From Symbiodinium natans (taxonomy: Eukaryota; Sar; Dinophyceae; Suessiales; Symbiodiniaceae), in NCBI GenBank assembly GCA_905221605.1, contig CAJNDS010000291.1:897765-961764 (forward strand): a stretch of 64,000 nucleotides of DNA, written 5' to 3'. Every line of letters starts with the position of its first letter. Position 1 is the first letter of the stretch. Shown here one piece after another: positions 52,101 to 63,441 of the stretch. Under the pieces are notes generated by a model. That model did not search any database, was not told the origin of the DNA, and saw only the letters and a list, made by a program, of their open reading frames with translations. Both the position numbers and the translations under genes were made by a program.

Positions 52101-53482
52101 TGCTGCTTGTAATCAAGGCAGATGCTCGTCAATGTGCTTTCATCCTGGTCCAATTTAATTCTTACTGCAAGTGTTCCATCCAGGCATTGCCACCGTGCAT
52201 GGAAACGCTTGCACAGACAAGTGCATGTGCATGATGAGGTCTGGACACACACGATGTCGCCTGTTGCTGTGATCCGGCATCTGCTAAAGCAGGAGCCTGG
52301 TGCTAATCGAGTCTGGCAGTGATCAGGCGAAAACTGCGCGCTAGTCTACTGGGGAACAGCTTAGAATCAGCTTCATTCATCGCAGTGTTTCTGCCGCGGC
52401 CGCAAATGCTGAAAGCCACCAGCGACCAGTGCACCAAGCCCAACGCCAGCATTTGAAGTTATATCACACAGGGCCTTTGGCTACATCGCACGATGCCAAC
52501 GCCATGGGGATTCAGGGCTGACCAGGGCCGAATGTGGGCTCCTTTGCTCATGGTGTTCACAGGATGCAGACTCTCACTAGACACAGTCTGAGGCTGTTGT
52601 TGTTTGCATTGCAGGCCAGTCTTCCATTTCGATGCTGCTGCTTCTGGTGCGGCTGGTGGCGTGGATCTGAGGGCAGAGAAAAGCCCATACCCTGCAGTTG
52701 CCCAAAGATCGCTGGCAGCCTCAAGAGTGCTTACGTGCTGATTCATTGTGTTGCTATGTATCTCTAGGCCGTGTGGCATGGCCAAGCTGGAGTGGAGCCA
52801 GTGCGCGCGGGTCGCATGGCTCTGAACATGGAGTAATGCGGCTTATACGGTCTTCAGGAGTGGGGGGTCAGAGACTCAGAGAAGACCTTATAAGCCAAAG
52901 AAGGCCTGCTTTACTCTGTACCCAGAAGGCGCTGCGCGATGTTGCTGCACCTTGAGCACAAACGCCCGTGTATATCTGCAAAGCTTCGGGACAATCCCAG
53001 CTGTGCAGTCACAAGAACGTTGAAGGGCAGCCGCAAGATGTAGCTCCACGAACATGTCGCATCAGGCTACCGCACAGCATCACATGTACATGGTTGATGC
53101 AGCATTTGCATTGCAAAATGCACAGGTTCACATTTTTGGTGAGGCTGCTTTGCAACATGCAAGTAACACAGGAGTCTTGTTCACGGCCCTGCTTTCGTAA
53201 ACTCTGCCGTGATGACGCTTGCCCTGTTCGTCCTGGTGTGGCCGGTCAGTCAAAAGCCAGGTGGCAATGTTCGCTACGAATACCTAAGGGTACCACTACT
53301 GCCTTTTGGAACTTCTCAAGTGCGAGACGGGCCCAATCAAAGGCTTCAATCATTGGCCTGTGGTTTCAAAGACTCGAAGATGCTTTTCACGGACTAAGCA
53401 GGTCTGCTTTATTTGGTGGTGTCAAGAGCCAAGAGCCCCCAAGCGGCAGCAAGTATTTGTTACTGTGACATGTTTGGGTATA

Positions 53483-53523
53483 TCACGAAAGCTAGCCCCT
53501 GAGGAGCTAGCGGAGTATCTTGC
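53483..53523 (+). repeat. Short TCACGAAAGCT hairpin repeat, copy 2
   Basis: It reads ATCACGAAAGCTAGC with a second GCTAGC at 53506-53511, forming a clear hairpin, then GGAGTATCTTGC. Confidence 0.6.
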
Positions 53524-54024
53524 TTAAGCGAAGCTTACAACCTGATGGGTATACAGGGCCCCCGGAGGCTCCGCCACGAAACGCAGCAAACCCAGTCGGT
53601 TTCCGGGTGGCGAACACAGGTTTTGGGGAAACGGGCTGGCGTTCATTTCTTTCGTATATTGGGTGCAAATGAACGCCGTTTTCTGTGGATCCAAGGCCCT
53701 AGAAAAGCCCCCCAAGTCCCCCAAGAAAAGACACAGAAGCTTTGATGTTGATTTGAGTCTGGCGTCCCTCAAAGCTGGATTGGACAGACTTCAGACTTCG
53801 CCTGGTGAGTGCAACATCTGTTGTGGTGTGATGCGCTTCAAAAAAGAGCCCTCCGGAAGATGCTAAACCGACTCCCAATGTTGCTCATGATGCTCGCGGG
53901 AAAAAGGTGACGGCCTCATGCCTTTGCGTATGCTTGTCCTGATGCGTAGTGGATGCCCTGTTGACAGAAGCCCTTCCGTGGGGGTACCTTAACTAGCTTT
54001 CGTCCCAGGCCCTCACCCCCAAGT

Positions 54025-54072
54025 AATTTTATCGCTAACGCGAGGCCGCCTCGGCAAGGGTACCGAGGCGGC
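54025..54072 (+). repeat. Dispersed CGCCTCGG repeat, copy D, with perfect palindrome
   Basis: TAATTTTAT, CGCTAACGCGAGG and CCGCCTCGG follow the family order. GCCGCCTCGG (54045-54054) then pairs perfectly with CCGAGGCGGC (54063-54072), a 10-bp stem with an 8-base loop. Confidence 0.65.
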
Positions 54073-54825
54073 AGCGGCCTCGGCGGCGTTGTGCGCGCCG
54101 CCTTGGCAGCTGGCCCAACGTGGGGCAGTGGTCCTTTGGGAGGGGTGGGGCCGGCTCTAGGGGGCTGTCCCAGGAAGGGTTGCAGAGGGGTTTTGGAACC
54201 TCCACGCAGATCTCACAGGGCCGGGGAAAGTTCTGGTTAGGGTGTTGCATCCGAAGTGGGTCAAAGTTTGATCACGTGGCAGCGTGGGCCTTTGCAACAC
54301 AATCGGCACGCGCCGCTGTACATCTAAGTATAAACAACAAGCAATTTCAGAAATGTTGAAGGGGCAGGCCTCGTAGTCATTCGTGGTGTGATTTATTCGG
54401 TTTCTCATCACACGGTAATGTGCGCATGTCCAGGCCGTGATTGGCTTCACGAGTACATGCGCTGATTAGCTGATATTAATATTATAGCTGGCATTGGCAT
54501 CCTATATATATGTGGACATGCACGGTACACCCAAGGCTGCAAGCTGGCCGGAATCTCAATTGTCAGCACCACGAGAAAGGTTGTTCCTTTGCTAGATTCA
54601 GGTGTCCGAGAGACGCGCAATGAAGAATCCGAGCGCGACCGCAAGTTCAAACAAAAGGCAAAGCTGCATGACATTGACATTTCAGTGACCGTCCAAGATT
54701 CTATCCCTGGCCCATGCCATTGGAGTGCGACTGTTTTGTCTTCCAATCCTGGAATCCTGCAATGAGCTTGCGCATCATCCGGAAATCATGACGGCTCTCG
54801 ATCTGGTGAGGTCATGGAGGGCATT

Positions 54826-55051
54826 ATGGCAGAACTGCGTCGTGAGGCGCATGAAAAGATCGTCAGACATGGTCAGACGCGTCTTTCAAGCCGAGCCCTG
54901 ATGATGCCTTTTGCGTCAGGTTGACCGACTTGATGAGGATGCCTGGATGTTCAAGAAGTTGGACTTCTGACACGTTCTGAAAATGTTCTGAAATTCTGAA
55001 ATATCGCACTGAGCTCGTGCGGCTTGTCCAGGAACTCTGCGGCCACCTAGA
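54826..55051 (+). CDS. Exons of a small helical protein gene, unknown
   Basis: Three short pieces look coding: VMEGIMAELRREAHEKIV at about 54811-54873, VDRLDEDAWMFKKLD near 54919-54965, and YRTELVRLVQELCGHLER near 55003-55051. Each follows an AG border. The charged helical pattern suggests a coiled-coil or scaffold protein. The family is not recognised and more exons probably lie on either side. Confidence 0.55.
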
Positions 55052-55989
55052 GAGGTGTGCATACCAATGCATCATCCTGTTTCGCAAGGCCAAAGTCGCC
55101 CCTAGCCCGCAGAGAGCCGGCCGAGAGCCGGCCGTGGCAAATGAAGGTATACGCCCCTACGATTGATGCTTCAAAAGACCTCGACATTCTGCACGGACGG
55201 TATGTGGCCATGATGTGTATGAACACATCGGTTCCCGTTTGGCAGTGATTTCTCTGACCTGCGGCTTCCACCGGCTCTGGCCATGGATTGCCATGGAAAC
55301 AGCCTCGTGAAGCCCTGCAGCCATGGCATGCAGAGCGCATGCAGGTGTGCAGTTCGGCCACACTGTGCGCAATGTGGCCCCGCAAAGCCCAGTCCCGGCT
55401 GCATCGGCTGCCCAGCTTCAAAATTAAGGCTCTGGTCTGGTCGCGTTTGGTGCCTGACAGGCAATCTCGGTACTGACATTTGAAGCACAAATGGTTGAGT
55501 TTGGGAGATGAGGCTTGCAAGGATCGACGCTGCACGGCAGTGCCGCTAAGAGAGTGCACACTGACCCCTTCTAAGGCTGACGAGGGCCGTGTCAAATGGC
55601 CCGTGGGCGAATGTCCAACACGGGCCGTCGGATGCCTAGATGTGCGCCCACACGACGCGGAGCTGAAAGTGAGCTCCTTTTGTGCTTTGTGCGCATGTGC
55701 AGCGACCCTTTCTCAGTCGAGGGCTTTGTGGATGTACTTACTTTTGGTGCCACGAGGCCGAACCGGCAAACATACAGCAGTACCATGGAATCGTTTCGCA
55801 AGAGATTGCACTGGGCTGCGTGGCTGCGGTGATGAGTCCGCTCAAATGCATGCACGCATGGATTCATTTCTCTTTACATGTTTATGTGCAAGCAATTCAG
55901 GAGTGGTGCATATGGCTTCTCTCTGACATGCACGTTCGCAGCATTAGGTGCCGCTCTGAGCACTGCACTAAACGTTTTGTGGTCCAAAG

Positions 55990-58240
55990 AGCTTACCGGC
56001 AGGATGGAGTCTGCATACGGCTCTGCTGCAGCTGCATGCAGCCGGCGTGCTCAGTGGCAGGCGGTGCTGGCGCTTCTGGACTCCAAGCAAGGCACCAACC
56101 GCGGATAGTTGGATCTTCTTGGGCCTGAGTCCTGCGCAAGTCAGATTCAGAATATTCAGCGTTCGGAGTCGAGGACTCAACCTCAAGGTGGCAAGCTCGG
56201 CAATCAGCGCATGTGGGGCAGCGCAGAAGTGGCAGGTCTGACATGAAAGGAATGTCGCTGTGTCTTGTACAGTACGGATACAGATGTACGCACATGTTGC
56301 ACATTGTTTTTATATGTTTTTCAGGCAGCTTTGCTCCTTCTTCACGGCATGGAGATCCAATTGGTTGTGCCTGACGTCATTGCCTGGAATGCTGCGATCA
56401 CAGCCTGCAAGAAAGGCAGCCAATGGCAGGCGCATAGCCCTTTTGCTTTACATCAGAGGGCCCCTTCTCACGTATCCATGACAGGGAGCTTTGGCGCTTC
56501 TTCCCATTATGACGACGCGGCAACTGCGGCCGACGCTGGTCACGTTTGCCGCAGCTGTGGAGGCTGCATGGTCGCAGGGTCACACAGAATATGTTTTTTT
56601 ACATCAGATCCCCACAAACGCGCTTTCTGCAATTTTCTGCAGGCTTGTGGTCACGGTCAGCTTTGGGGCCAAGCGCTGGAGCTCCTGCAGGCGTGGCGTA
56701 GTGCGGTTGGTGAGGCCACCAGTTTTTCGCACATACGCAATGGGGCTTGTCAGGAGACTTCACGTCACAGCATGCAGCCAGACCTGGTGCTTCTCAACGC
56801 CGTAGCCGCAGCTGTTGCACGAGGACATGCCATGCTTCGCTGACATTTTCTGTGGTATGTAGTTGCGATCAGTTTTTCCGCACCTTAGAACCTTCGTCAC
56901 TCTTACCCGGACCTCATCTTACCTCTCTTCATCTTTCTTCTGCTGCTCAGGCGGTCGATGGCAGGTCGCGCTGGCGATCTACAGTGATACCCAGCGCTAC
57001 CTGAAGCCGGACATCATCATGGCAGGGACGTGCAGGGACTAGCAGCTAACGACTATAGCTGTAGGTGTGGGTGGGAGTCCCAGCTTGAAGTGCAGCAGTC
57101 AGTGCTTTGACTTCGAAGGCTTGCTGTTTTTTTGGACGGCCTGAGTTCTAGCTAGAGCAGATCCGGAAGTGAAATCATGTTCTGCCTTCCCTATGGATTG
57201 CACCAAGACCTGGTACCGGAGGTCAATACCGTCCTGGCGGCCTTTGCTCAGACTTGGCAGTGGGAAGAGTCCTTAACCATGCTGTCCAAGTCCATCAGGC
57301 GCCCATCCCAAGATATCCCAAGTGTCTGAAACGGGACATTCACGACTCTTCCTCCGCTTGGCCGAAGGCAACCAGATTCAATCTCCTACAACACCGTGAT
57401 GGATGCTTGCTTCCGTGCGAGTCACTGGGAGTTCGTCTTGGAGCTGCAACTGCAGATGAAGCAGAGGTGGCCAAGCTCCTGTTAAACTTGTTGCAAGTAA
57501 CCGGGTCTGGCGAACTTCAACGGCTTCGGTCTTGTGACTGATGTTGTTGATATCCTGAATCTTGATGGCTGATCGCTTTTGTTGGACGTCGCCCCGAGGA
57601 AGTTGCGCATGCTCGATGGCACCTTCAACGCGTTGAGCCGGGTCTTCGAGCAAACATCGTCCTGGCAAAGTTGTCTGCAGTGCCTAGCCGAAGCCTCCCA
57701 TGCTGGACCCCCGTGAATCATATGATAGCGTTCACAGTTTCACAGCTGCAGCTGCGTAACCCGCAGGACTGCAGCTGAGCCAGCCGTCTCCTCAGCTCTT
57801 GAAACATCAAGGGGTGGCAACAGCCAACTTGGCAGGCATGTTTGTCAAATATGTCCCCTGGTCATGTCGTCGTAACTCTATTGCTTGTTCATGTTGTGCC
57901 CATTTTGAAAGGACCCCGTCGTTAGGGGAAAAGGCATGACCAAAGTGCAAGTACAAAAAGGTCGTGCGTTTCATCATGGGAGTTGCAAATTCTGCGGTTG
58001 GGCTAAAATTGGGCCTTGTACATATATATATATATATGCCTTCGGTTGTACCCGGCACCCCAGGCTCTCCCTGCGTTTGTTTCGGAGATGAAGACGTTAG
58101 GAAGTTATGACTTGTGAAGTTATGCCATTGCCACGCCATCTCAGGCTCACCCTCGCGGTAGTGGTGTCAGCATGCCAGAAGGCAAGCAAATGGCCCCAGG
58201 TGCTCCAGATGCTTGGAATGATGGAGGCACGGGGATTGAA
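55990..58240 (+). CDS. Pentatricopeptide repeat (PPR) protein gene, multi-exon
   Basis: PPR proteins bind single-stranded RNA, mostly in organelles, one helix pair per base. Repeats in order: SAAAACSRRAQWQAVLALL (about 56010-56080), SSAISACGAAQKWQ (56196-56238), VPDVIAWNAAITACKKGSQW (56370-56428), LRPTLVTFAAAVEAAWSQG (56523-56580), ACGHGQLWGQALELLQAWR (56643-56698) and QPDLVLLNAVAAAVARG (56778-56828). Then come GRWQVALAIYSDTQRYLKPD (56954-57015), VNTVLAAFAQTWQWEESLTM (57220-57280), ISYNTVMDACFRASHWEFVL (57375-57435), TFNALSRVFEQTSSWQ (57621-57668) and LAVVVSACQKASKWPQVLQM (58149-58210). The class is P-type, about 35 residues per repeat. The first exon and any targeting signal are not seen. 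A C-terminal piece may be at 59320-59410. Confidence 0.85.
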
Positions 58241-59317
58241 CTAGAAATGGTGATTGCGTTCTGTACTGATACTGGTACGGGTATTGAGGACATGCGAATA
58301 CTCCTCCTAAGCAACAATGCTGAAGAAATGTCATGGCATGTCATGACACGCTCTTGACCCGAAGGATTCTGGAATGGAGCTGGACGATGTCTTTCAAGCG
58401 GCAGGTATGACCAGCCATGTCTTTTGGGGCGACTTGGGAAAAGCACTGGCGGCTTGGATGTGTTTAGGCTGTTGTACAGCAGAGCTTGGGCTAAGCTCAG
58501 CCGCTCTTTCCATTGCACAGTCACAACATATCACAGCATGCTACAGCATTGTCACAGCATGTCACCAGCATGTCTCAACAGGCTTGGTACAGGGAACGCC
58601 CGCTTCGTGGATCCCGGCTTGGCAGTTGCAATGCAGGGGGCGGATGGCTGCCGGGCCGCCGCTTCGGGCACCTGGACCTTCACGGCCTCCAGCCTGAAGA
58701 GGCAACGAGGGCATCAACATGCATCAACTCAACGGACCCCACCAGTACGATGGACCCCTCTAGGCGAATACGACATGCGAAGCCATGTACATTGCCATAC
58801 GCAGGGAGCCTCATGTTGAGGCCCGCCTGGCAGTTTGCTGCGCCCTCTTGGATGTCACGATGCTGAAGCCCGGGATGCTGCCTTCCTGGGGTCTCGAGAC
58901 TTAAACTACTTAAACTCCTTACCAGAATCAAATCGTAGCATATCCGTGGCTTGGAGAGCCTCCTCGATGTTCATCGATGTTCTTGATCAAAGTCACAGTC
59001 CAGTGCGCCGTCTTCTGCACTGGGTGGCTGGTCATTGAGCTTCACAGACCGTAGGATCTAGAGTCTACAACAACATCTGATGTGCAGAAGCGTGAGTGAT
59101 GACTGCTGCTCGCCTCTTGTGCTCTGCCGGCCAGTGATCTGCATGGGCCTGCAAATCCTGGCACAGTGTCCTGTGACCGAGGTCTTGTCATCGTTACTGG
59201 GCGTGGTGCGCATTCTGAAGGCCAGCTTTTCGAAATCACTGGGCTTGCTGGCAAACGATGTAAAGACAAAGGATCCAGGGCGGCCTAGACTCAGCACACG
59301 CATGCACACACCATCCT

Positions 59318-59410
59318 AGCGCGGAAAGGTGGCACCATATTGCGGCCAGCTGTTTTACAGCTGCTGCAAGAGCTCGGCTTGGCAGCCAAGCCGGATCCAT
59401 ACAATGAAGG
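59318..59410 (+). CDS. Likely late exon, perhaps of the PPR gene
   Basis: The frame RKGGTILRPAVLQLLQELGL is followed by AAKPDPYNEG. It resembles the C-terminal region of dinoflagellate PPR proteins and lies 1.1 kb after the last clear repeat on the same strand. It could be a separate gene. Confidence 0.45.
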
Positions 59411-60022
59411 CGCTGGGAACCACACCTGCAAATCCTATATAACCCTACATGTAGTGCAGAATTGCGCAGAAGAACCCCATCTTGCGGTGCGGCATTCCTG
59501 CACATCCCCTGAGGGCGAGTAGTACTTCCTGCCCACGAGCTGGTGACATTCGTCTGCGCAGCTGACAAAGGGCTTGCAGTTGCCCTTGTGTGACGTCCTT
59601 GCGATGCAAGGGATGCATTTGGCTTTGACGAGCCACCGCATGCATTGCGTGGCCTCGGCAATTCTTGGATGCCACTGGACACCATGTGCGTCTGTAGCTT
59701 ACACCGACTATAAACATTTCTACAGAAATAGGAACAATGTTGAACCCAGGGTCGGTGGCGGTTGAACCTAGACAGAAGACTTCACCGGCAGAACTTGCTT
59801 AGCAATCACACTTTGAATCCCGACTTATGGCTTAGACCGACTTTCGCGTCAGTTAATTACAACGCACACCAGGCACATTCAGCAATCTGTCTCGTTCTAT
59901 CCTTGGCCGCTCATGTCCGGCGACTTTGAAAGAGGATGGCATGCTTGTAGCAATGTCCGCTTCTCAGACATTCGCAGTCAAGGGTTGGCGCAGACGACAT
60001 GCACTGGCACGAGTGCTTCAAG

Positions 60023-60112
60023 GCGGACACCCTCTATTCGTTTCACAAAGCCAACATCCACGAGCGCCGCCGTGCAGCTACATTTGCCCGGGCCTGGCAA
60101 TTCCCGAACATC
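60023..60112 (+). CDS. Possible exon, unknown
   Basis: The frame ADTLYSFHKANIHERRRA, then ATFARAWQF, has a coding-like mix. Neighbouring frames are also open here, so support is weak. Confidence 0.3.
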
Positions 60113-60664
60113 CCGAACTGATCATTCAGAAAGCATCGTATGTCACATGAGTGGTGGAGAAGGGGTTCGTCTCAAAACCGCGCTGCACAAGAACCGCGCT
60201 GCATAAGGCCCGATTGTTTCCTTTGCTATTCTTTCTGTTTGCCCGGGCCTTAGCTTAACATCAACTGCTGCCAGATCCCTGCTCTCAGACGAAGATGCTG
60301 CCAGGTCACTTTCCTTGCGGCCCTTGGCTTCGTGTTGTCAACGAGACTGCTGCGGCTTGGATCACGTGTGAGCCACGTGTGAGTCAGCAACTTCAACTGA
60401 GTTCAACTGAGTGCCAGGTTCAGCCAGTGCCGGTACAATGGGAAATGCATGGCAATCGTAGAAATACATGGAAGGCATCTGGTTCTTGTCGCCAACAAAA
60501 GCACACACACCTGTGAACCCACCATGCCTGGATGATGCTATCTCTTCTAACTAGCACACTCGGCACGAGAGCACCTGCCACGATCCTGTGCGCTCCGCAC
60601 GCCAATGCAACCCGCGCTCCCGCCCACAGTCCCGGACCCCCCCCTCCTTATGATGACGGTTACG

Positions 60665-60775
60665 GTTATTGTTGGCATTGTTAGGTTTTGTCGTCGTCGT
60701 GTTGGTGGTGGTAGTGGTGCTGGTCGTCGTCGTGGTCGTTGTCATTGGTGGTGGTAGTGGTGATGGTGGTTGGTT
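60665..60775 (+). repeat. GTC/GGT trinucleotide-like simple repeat
   Basis: Runs of GTCGTC, GTGGTG and GTTGGTGGT give false Val- or Thr-rich frames on the two strands. Confidence 0.75.
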
Positions 60776-60957
60776 GAGCCGTACACTGCGTACCCGTCTA
60801 ATGTCTTTTGCCCCCCTTCCCGAGCTGGCCTCCCAAAGCCTCTGGAAAGCCTTGGCCTGTCAATATTTTCAAACAAAGCCTTCGGGCTGCGCTTGGTCAT
60901 GATATTTGTGTTTGTTCGTTTTGGGGGGCTCAGGTTTAAGATACGGGTTGCACACCC

Positions 60958-61032
60958 GCGAAACATACCCCGAAACATACCCCCGAAACATACCCGCGAA
61001 ACATACACCGAAACATACCCCGAAACATACCC
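60958..61032 (+). repeat. Tandem CGAAACATACCC repeat
   Basis: About six copies of the 11-13-bp unit CGAAACATACCC with small variants occur head to tail, followed by a C run. Confidence 0.85.
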
Positions 61033-61715
61033 TAATCCCAACACCTGTCGCCCACCCCCCCCCCCCCCGCCCCCAATTATCGAACAAACCCAAGTACAGC
61101 TGCCGTGAGTGCCACAAGTACCACAAGCTATATATTACGAGTACTGCCACGCGGGCCGCATGCGAGAGGTGAAACCGGGCGCAATGATGCAATTGCGTGC
61201 TGCAAGTCATGTTGAAGCGGAGTACCATGTAGTGGTATGTTCAAAGAGTGACCAGCAGAATCATGCACATCTTAGGCTGACAATTTGCGTTCGAAGCTGA
61301 GTTGCTTATGTCATTATGTCTCTAGAAATTCGAGATCTTGTCAGGTGTGCTCTTCTGTGGCCAGACCTCCGTTCTGTAGTTCTCCTGGTTTGTGCCAAGG
61401 CAATTTTGAATGCTAGCCTGTGCGCTTGGCTCGGCAATTCTGTTCAGAGTGTATTCTTGCACTGCGGCATGAGCTGTCACATACCCTCAAGTGCGTTGTG
61501 CAGAGATTCCTCACTAAGCACACATTTCCCAGAGACCCAGTGGCATCGCCCCCACCAAACTGTGCCACTCAGGCATTGGAATGAGCTGCAGAGGAATTCT
61601 TTGCCTGCTTGGTGTCCGGAAGATGGCGCTCGAGTTGCAGACGGAGACTGTGGAGCTGCATGAGGACGTTGCATGAGCTGCAGGATGGATGCGCGGGTTT
61701 TTCACCGCCATCACA

Positions 61716-61758
61716 GGATGATGTTCAGCACCTCATCATTATCGCCAACTACAAAGAG
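61716..61758 (+). CDS. Possible exon of a glycosyltransferase-like gene
   Basis: The frame QDDVQHLIIIANYKE resembles the start of a protist glycosyltransferase-like family that has a hydrophobic strand followed by NYKE. It is bounded by CACAG and GAGGTGG. No following exon was found, so this is weak. Confidence 0.35.
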
Positions 61759-62825
61759 GTGGCTTGGTCATTGCTACGCTGCGCCAACATGCAACATGCG
61801 TGATTGACCACATCTGACCACCCCTGATGCCACCCTTGATGCCACCATGGTTCACAGCTCAGCCACCCATGGGTCGCTTAGAGCGTCACACCACGGCATT
61901 CCGCCCAGCCCGCACTCCTGCACAAAACATGGTCCGACATCGGGAACCATGCTTTCCAGGATGCTTTGGAAACCTACGTAACATACGCAAAGACGCCCAA
62001 CAGGCCCAAAGAGATTTCCCGTAAGTTGCGGCAACTTCGATGCACAATGAAGCTCATCGACGAGCACTCAAACGAGGTACAAGTGTGGTAGCTGTGCAGA
62101 CTTCTACGTAGACTTCTAAACTTCGCTCTGACCGGGGGGCATCAACAGGAACTGCTGGCCGGTTTGCTTGTCGGTGTTTGTTTTTTGATTTCCCAGTGGA
62201 CAGCAATGGACGTCACTGGAGCTGATCTGCGCGGCTCGAATGCCCAGCTTTCCAGAACAGCAGAGGCATCAGAGGCTGGGCTTCTGTTCGCATTAACTTG
62301 CACATCAGCAAAGACTTGCTCGCCAGGCTCTCGCTATTCGGGCTCGCAGCAATTATCTACTACTCTGTTTCAGGAGGACCCTACGGTGTCGAGGACTGAC
62401 GCCGTCTTGATGTTCGCTAGTCGTCTTTCATAGAGAGGCTTCCTTAATTTGCAGCACGAATCTAACAAGGCGTTGAGTCAGCTGCGACATGCAGGGGTAG
62501 CCGGCCAAATAGAAGACTGATGTGGAAAGCCACCGCACCCCGAATCGAACAAGAGGTTCTGGAATGAATTGCTCAATGCTCACACATGGTGGAGCGGAAC
62601 GCGTCAGCGCAAGAGACCTCAGGTGCCCGTGCTCGCACACCTCTGCCGGCCTGCCGACCCAAGGGTCAATCAACATCATGTCGCACGAAGCACATCAATG
62701 CACGTTCATGCACTGGACTCAAGCGAGCCCGGAGGTTACTTCTTTGAGAGCAGACCCAAGCAAGTTCGGCAAAAACAGATCCTTCTGCCTGAGCCCAACT
62801 TGGCAGGAGGTCCCAAATTGCATAG

Positions 62826-62864
62826 TCACGAAAGCTCGCGTAGCGGAGCTGGAGTTTTATCTGC
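62826..62864 (+). repeat. Short TCACGAAAGCT hairpin repeat, copy 3
   Basis: TCACGAAAGCTCGC, TAGC and GGAGCTGGAG are followed by TTTTATCTGC. The start matches copies 1 and 2 and the hairpin part is shorter. Confidence 0.5.
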
Positions 62865-62921
62865 TTTAGCAGTAGGGGGCCGACCACGGCCAGAAAACAG
62901 CGTATTATTGATACTATCTTA

Positions 62922-63045
62922 TTAGGGGGGGGAGGGGGGGGGGGGGGGTAAATTGATTGATATATCACACGAATTCCTTGGTTTTTGGAGGGGGGGGGGG
63001 GGGGAATTGATATATCAATACCTGAAGGGGGGGGGGGGTTTTACG
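62922..63045 (+). repeat. Poly-G tracts alternating with ATTGATATATCA pieces
   Basis: G runs of 12 or more alternate with TTGATTGATATATCA and AATTGATATATCAATA, so the unit of G run plus AT palindrome appears at least twice. Confidence 0.75.
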
Positions 63046-63441
63046 TCAAGACCTGACTCCGTCGCGTGTTGACCGCAGTGCGTGAGTCAGGCTCCCAGCA
63101 CAACATGCGTCGCCGCCCACTAGTCATGTGTTGATTGCAACGAGCTAGTTGATTGCAAGAAGCTAGTATCTACCCAACATGGAGACCCCTCAAGCATGCC
63201 TCCAACAGGTCCCTGCCCACACTTTCTCATGCAACTTTGCTCTTGCTTCTCCCTGCCTCCGGCCCTCAAGTTTTGCGGCCCGCAAGCATCTTTAGACGGA
63301 CAGGTGGCATAATAATGCACTAATGCAGGATGCCGTGTCCTCGGCCGGTCCTTTGTTGTCACTCACAGGCCGGACAGACAATGTCATGCGTCACGCTGAT
63401 TCAAGCAAAGTGCTGACTCGACTCGCTGTGGCTTGTGACAG

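Larger units (their letters stand above)
48270..54800. other. Long stretch without a supported gene
   Basis: Frames on both strands (for example 48950-49534 and 52968-53468) lack domains I can name. The content is mixed unique sequence with a perfect 9-bp inverted repeat at 49140-49167, weak TTTAGGG-like pieces at 50590-50690, a TCACGAAAGCT repeat at 53483 and a GC palindrome at 54045. Confidence 0.4.

Noticed and set aside
55047-55595. Minus-strand frame of 182 aa
   Set aside because: It overlaps plus-strand helical exons and has no domain.
60958-61032. Short spaced repeats considered as a CRISPR array
   Set aside because: Units are 11-13 bp without unique spacers in a eukaryotic genome; a simple tandem repeat.
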